From Tetragonia tetragonoides (Eukaryota; Streptophyta; Magnoliopsida; Caryophyllales; Aizoaceae), in NCBI GenBank assembly GCA_038025085.1, contig CM076151.1, forward strand, positions 5,321,001 to 5,385,000: a DNA stretch of 64,000 nucleotides, in the 5' to 3' direction. Below the pieces are notes generated by a model, which made no database searches, had not been told where the DNA came from, and saw nothing but the letters and a program-made list of their open reading frames with translations. The translations under genes were made by a program, and so were the position numbers. Each line of letters begins with the position of its first letter. Position 1 is the first letter of the stretch. Shown piece after piece: positions 60,296 to 64,000 of this stretch.

Positions 60296-60769
60296 GTCCA
60301 CATCTATAGTATCCACTTCCTTCGAAACTTCTACAACGCAAATACTCATACGACACACTCTAGAAGAGTGTCAAGGATTGTGGGGCCTGCTGTAAGCTTG
60401 CAAAGGGACCCACTTTTGCCTCCCCTGAAGAGATTTTTGATGACCCTTCCAATATTCAGGTCAGTTCACTCCTTATTTCTCACAAGTCACAAGTTAGTGA
60501 TGTGTTTAAACTTTAATCTCAATTATGCTATGCTATCTATTGCATTATGTTATTTGGGTTCTTAATATATTATGGAATTGAATGTGTTGGAGTTTATTCA
60601 TTGAATGAATATGTCAAATAAGTGGGCGATTTACATTATGGTAATCAAATTGGTTGTTTTTTCAGTGTGGACAGGCGGGCCAACTACATTATCCGAGTAC
60701 ATTTGAAGTTTTGTACCAATCTTCATCTTGACCTTAAGGACCCTTATCTTGATGTAAGTCTTTGTAACA
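60296..60769. other. Intergenic, no gene seen
   Basis: No coding region is recognised; the frame at 60284-60565 begins inside the hAT element and is spurious. Confidence 0.5.
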
Positions 60770-61050
60770 TATAGCAATAAGGGTGGTGGTCTATTGCTTC
60801 CAAACTTGCTCCTAAATAGTTTGGTAAGGCAAGGTCATGTGTTCGAATACCCATTTCCCTATGCCTTGTATCCGCTGGCTTCTAAGAACTGTACTAACTC
60901 CTTGGTGGTGCTACGTTGATGGGGTTAATATTTGCACTGATTGTTCAGCTAATCTGAAATGTTCGTTATTTAACATAAGAGTCCAAACATAATGTAATAT
61001 GGGGATATATTAATTACCATTCACTTGCACCCTTGTTTTAATTAGTATAG
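60770..61050 (+). mobile_element. tRNA-like SINE, 281-bp family, copy B
   Basis: The same length, strand and block order as 46370-46650: AAGGGTGGTGGTCTA, GTAAGGCAAGGT, GTGTTCGAATACCC (box B, weakened), CTATGCCTTGTATC, TTCAGCTAATCTGA and CATTCACTTGCACCCT. It is flanked by the exact 14-bp direct repeat AAGTCTTTGTAACA at 60756-60769 and 61051-61064. It is more AT-rich than copy A, consistent with C-to-T decay. Confidence 0.92.
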
Positions 61051-61064
61051 AAGTCTTTGTAACA

Positions 61065-61845
61065 GTTAGTTGATAAGCCAGTAGACTAGTAACGACAGCC
61101 TCATTGATGTATCTTCAAAGAGGACCCTGCATCTTTTGTTCATATTCAAGTTGACGCATTAAATTTTAGTGACTTCAAACTTCAAAGCCTCAAGTTATAG
61201 CCACAACTTTTTCCTAAGAAAATGAAATATATTGACAGTTGCTTCGGTGTATACTTTTCTACTTCTCATAACTTTCGGGAGTATCTATCATTCAATCTTT
61301 AATAGTTGGTTATTGGTCACTTTTAGAGCTCGTTTACTTACTAGTAATGCAATTATTTTAAAAGGTAGATATGGAGTGAAAACTGAAAAGTGAAGAAGTG
61401 GAAGGAGGAAAATGAAAAAAGTGGCGTTGATTGCACTATTCAATGTAATCACAACTGCTCAACTTTAGCCCATCTATAATGATTATATCAGGTTGTACAA
61501 TCAATCTCACATTTCCCTACCCTCTTCTCCCCCTCCTTTCACTTCCACGTTCCCCCTCACATCTATTTTTATAAATTGATTGCATTGTATTGCAAATAAA
61601 CGAGTTCTAAGTAGACACCACATTATTGTCTTATATTAGTTGTTCTGTCCCACCGCACCCCATCAAGCCAACCCCCCTAAAACGTCCAGTGTTAGTATGT
61701 TACCATTTTGACTATAAAACCACTAAAACATCTCATTAATTCTTACCAATCTCCTCTCAAGAAAAAAAAACATCCATACAAAACTTTTCTTTTAGTTTCC
61801 CTAGCTAGTAAGAGTAGTGACTAGTGAGTACTATCCTTATTCTTC
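61065..61845 (+). other. Promoter and 5' leader of the OPT gene
   Basis: No gene body is seen. The last 150 bases before the ATG include TATAAAACC (about 61714) and a leader with AACATCCATACAAAAC, a plausible core promoter and 5' UTR. Confidence 0.5.
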
Positions 61846-63515
61846 ATGGGCTCCCTAGAGCTCCATCATCCCCAACCCGAACCCGGAACCAATGGGTTCG
61901 ACCCGGAAAAACCCAAACCCGACATAGACGAGGACGAAATCTCCCCCATAGAGGAGGTCCGTTTAACAGTGACAAACACGGATGACCCGACCCTACCCGT
62001 ATGGACCTTCCGAATGTGGTTCTTGGGCTTTATCTCATGTGGGCTACTCTCATTCCTCAACCAATTTTTCGCTTATCGTACTGAACCCCTTGTCATAACC
62101 CAAATCACAGTCCAAGTAGCCACCCTACCCATTGGGCATTTATTGGCCGCCATGCTCCCCCGGACCCAGTTCCGAGTCCCCGGGTGCGGGGCCCGAACCT
62201 TCTCGTTTAACCCAGGCCCGTTTAACGTCAAGGAACACGTGTTGATATCCATATTTGCTAATGCGGGTAGTGCTTTTGGAAACGGGTCAGCTTATGCGGT
62301 TGGTATTGTGACTATTATCAAGGCGTTTTATAAGAGGAATATCTCCTACTTGGCTGGCTGGATCCTCATTATCACCACCCAGGTATGGAGTACTATTTTA
62401 ATTAGCTTAGCTTTTGTTTAGGAAGTTCAATAACTTGGTTAATTTGAACATGAGGAGTCAAATTATTACCTTGTGCATGAGAGTAAATATTCAAAAAAAC
62501 TTACTATATAAGATGGCCTCATACATGAGGTATGTGATACTTCTTGACAATAAAATAATACGTGTAGGCGAAAAAGTAATACCATCACTGTACATAAATA
62601 TATGATACCTCTTATTAATAAAACGACACCTCATAAGAGAGTTTCTGATAAATATTTGACTTAACTAATATCGAGTGTGTTAGAACTAAAAAGACATATC
62701 AAATGATAGTGTGAGTATGATGAGACTTAAGTTAAATTTGTTCCTCTCTAAAAAGAAAAAACAAGTTTTAAATTGAGAGATCCCAACTCCTTTTTCTTGA
62801 ATTTGAAACAAACTTTTAATATACTGGTTAGTACGAGTAATGTTTTATCTTTGCACCCTTGCTTTTCATCCTCATTGATTTTCATTAAAGACTTTACCCA
62901 CACCCAAGTGACTAGGGGCGAATGAACCATTTTTGTTTCAAATTCAAGAAAAAGGAGTTGGGATCTCTCAATAATACAATTTTTTTTCTCTTCATTTACT
63001 AAATGGATTACTAAATTTCCTTCTCTCATTTTAACTATTTAAATTTATTTAATTTAAAAATTGGTTAAAACGAGATCTTACCCTCTATTTAGGAAACGGA
63101 GCCCTCTATTTCTTTTAGCAAATTATGAATAGAGGGATACCCATTTATTTATACTCTCAAATTTAATTATTTTTTTAATCACTTATGCACTCTTAGTCTT
63201 AGCTCTAGTATAGGTGTATTGGAAATTCACAAAAACTTTTATAAGACGGTCTTTTTGTAATTTTTGGTGAGTCATGGTTCACTTTTCAATGAAATAAGGG
63301 TCACTACTCACCATAGGTGACCCTACATTTCTAAAAAGTGGCCCTATTTTTAGTGAGTTAGTCTTTCACAAGACTTGATGTTAGAGTTATCTACATAATA
63401 CTGAAAAAAAATTTCAGGTGCTGGGATACGGGTGGGCCGGATTAATGAGAAAATACGTAGTAGAGCCTGCACATATGTGGTGGCCAAGCACTCTTGTTCA
63501 AGTCTCTCTCTTCAG
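61846..63515 (+). CDS. Oligopeptide transporter (OPT family), 5' part, runs off the window
   Basis: Exon 1 (61846-62382, 179 codons) and exon 2 (63418-63515) give the first 211 residues of an OPT transporter of roughly 700-760 residues. The cytosolic N-terminus ([20 protein letters not shown]) is the family's entry motif. It is followed by hydrophobic helices: [20 protein letters not shown], then [20 protein letters not shown], and [20 protein letters not shown] with the conserved [10 protein letters not shown] before it. Exon 2 has [17 protein letters not shown] and [14 protein letters not shown], matching the OPT1-5 group as I recall it. These proton-coupled carriers move peptides or metal-ligand complexes across the plasma membrane. 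Exon 2 ends TTCAG/GCAAGT, a GC donor. Later exons lie beyond 64000. Intron 1 (62383-63417) contains a dispersed repeat and a perfect 41-bp inverted repeat. Confidence 0.94.
62505..62645 (+). repeat. Dispersed repeat containing CATACATGAGG, copy 2, in OPT intron 1
   Basis: ATGGCCTCATACATGAGGTA, then GTGATACTTCTTGACAATAA and CACCTCATAAGAGAG. The left part corresponds to the reverse complement of 34555-34650. The right end CACCTCATAAGAG resembles the end of the hairpin repeat at 52569-52654. It is probably a MITE; its borders are provisional. Confidence 0.5.
62772..62972. repeat. Perfect 41-bp inverted repeat with 119-bp spacer (foldback) in OPT intron 1
   Basis: 62772-62812 (ATTGAGAGATCCCAACTCCT onward) is the exact reverse complement of 62932-62972. 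The spacer is 62813-62931. No target duplication is obvious. Transcribed as part of the intron, it would fold into a 41-bp perfect stem. It could be a foldback element or a duplicated and inverted segment. Confidence 0.95.
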
Positions 63516-64000
63516 GCAAGTACTCATCACCCATTCACTCATAACAAGTCACAAACTCACAACAATAGATTCCTTGTGCATTAATTATACTTATGTCAAA
63601 TAATGTCATATACTCTCTCCATTATTGATAGATGATAACAATTGATAGACAAGTTCATATAATACCAAATTAAACACCTTAATTGGTCTGGTTGATGGGA
63701 TGACACGATGACCCAATAGTTGACTATATATCTAAAAGTAGAAGGCGACTAGTAATTCATCTTCGGTATTCATATACAGCTAGTTGGATGCCACTGTGAT
63801 TATTTAATAATCCCTCCGTCCCAAGTTAATCTTTACATTGGACTTTTCACGATTTACAAGACACTGTGATTATTTAAGTAAAATTAATATAAATTGATTA
63901 TTAATCTCATCAAAAAATCAAAGTGTAACTGTTATTTTTGGAAAAATATTAGTAATACAGTAAAACTTCTATAAATTAATAATGGAGATAATTATATGTT
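63516..64000. other. OPT intron 2 (to window end) with partial MITE
   Basis: This is the intron after the GC donor; no acceptor or exon is seen before 64000. CACTGTGATTATTTAA occurs twice (about 63791-63806 and 63862-63877). Between them begins TCCCTCCGTCCCAAGTTAAT, a typical left end of a Stowaway-like MITE whose other end is not visible. Confidence 0.55.

Noticed and set aside
61846..62421. Treating the 191-residue OPT frame as a complete gene
   Set aside because: The family sequence leaves the frame at CAG/GTATGG after 179 codons and resumes at 63418, so the last residues are intronic read-through.

Overview
This window is plant nuclear DNA, almost certainly from a eudicot. Genes are split by AT-rich introns with GT-AG borders, and the protein set is land-plant in type: a PB1 protein, a GTE bromodomain protein, a WIH-type CYSTM protein, an OPT transporter and a mitochondrial Hsp70. 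Intergenic DNA is rich in SINEs, MITEs and a LINE. The repeat flavour reminds me of Caryophyllales (Amaranthaceae-like), but that is an impression I could not test. There is no sign of prokaryotic, organellar or viral DNA.

Layout. 1-3.7 kb: gene-free, with about 2.3 copies of a 311-320 bp satellite-like repeat. 3.7-5.3 kb (+): intronless PB1-domain gene. 5.3-11.2 kb: intergenic, with a TA-flanked MITE, a TTA-flanked MITE and the 3' stub of a LINE. 11.2-12.2 kb (+): three-exon CYSTM gene. 13.8-20.1 kb (-): near full-length LINE killed by stop codons. 20.9-23.0 kb (-): GTE bromodomain/NET gene. 24.5 kb: SINE. 25.7-33.1 kb (-): eight-exon POL5/MYBBP1A gene whose leader reaches about 34.25 kb. 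35.7-40.8 kb (+): long leader intron, then a single coding exon for a protein with the C-terminal parts of PWWP-domain (PDP) proteins but no PWWP domain, carrying a six-fold 49-residue repeat. 42.2-46.1 kb (-): six-exon mitochondrial Hsp70. 46.4 kb: SINE. 48.2-50.9 kb (-): four-exon CorA-like Mg2+ transporter. 52.7-59.1 kb (-): ten-exon DPH2. 59.7-60.3 kb: hAT-type element with an exact 8-bp target duplication. 60.8 kb: second copy of the 46.4 kb SINE. 61.8 kb to the window end (+): 5' part of an oligopeptide transporter gene whose second intron has a GC donor.

The genes do not form a pathway; this is an ordinary gene-rich plant segment. Several are housekeeping genes for translation and organelles: POL5 (nucleolus/rRNA), DPH2 (diphthamide on eEF2) and mtHsp70 (mitochondrial protein import and folding). 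Exons of all multi-exon genes were joined by hand from splice signals; every join keeps the frame and the protein family.

No clearly new biological system was found. The best leads are the PWWP-less repeat-expanded PDP relative, the GC-AG intron in the transporter gene, the LINE whose ORF2 stops are all explained by C-to-T/G-to-A changes, two SINE families with clear target-site duplications, a perfect 41-bp inverted repeat in the OPT intron, and an unidentified coding-like relic at 47.4-48.1 kb.
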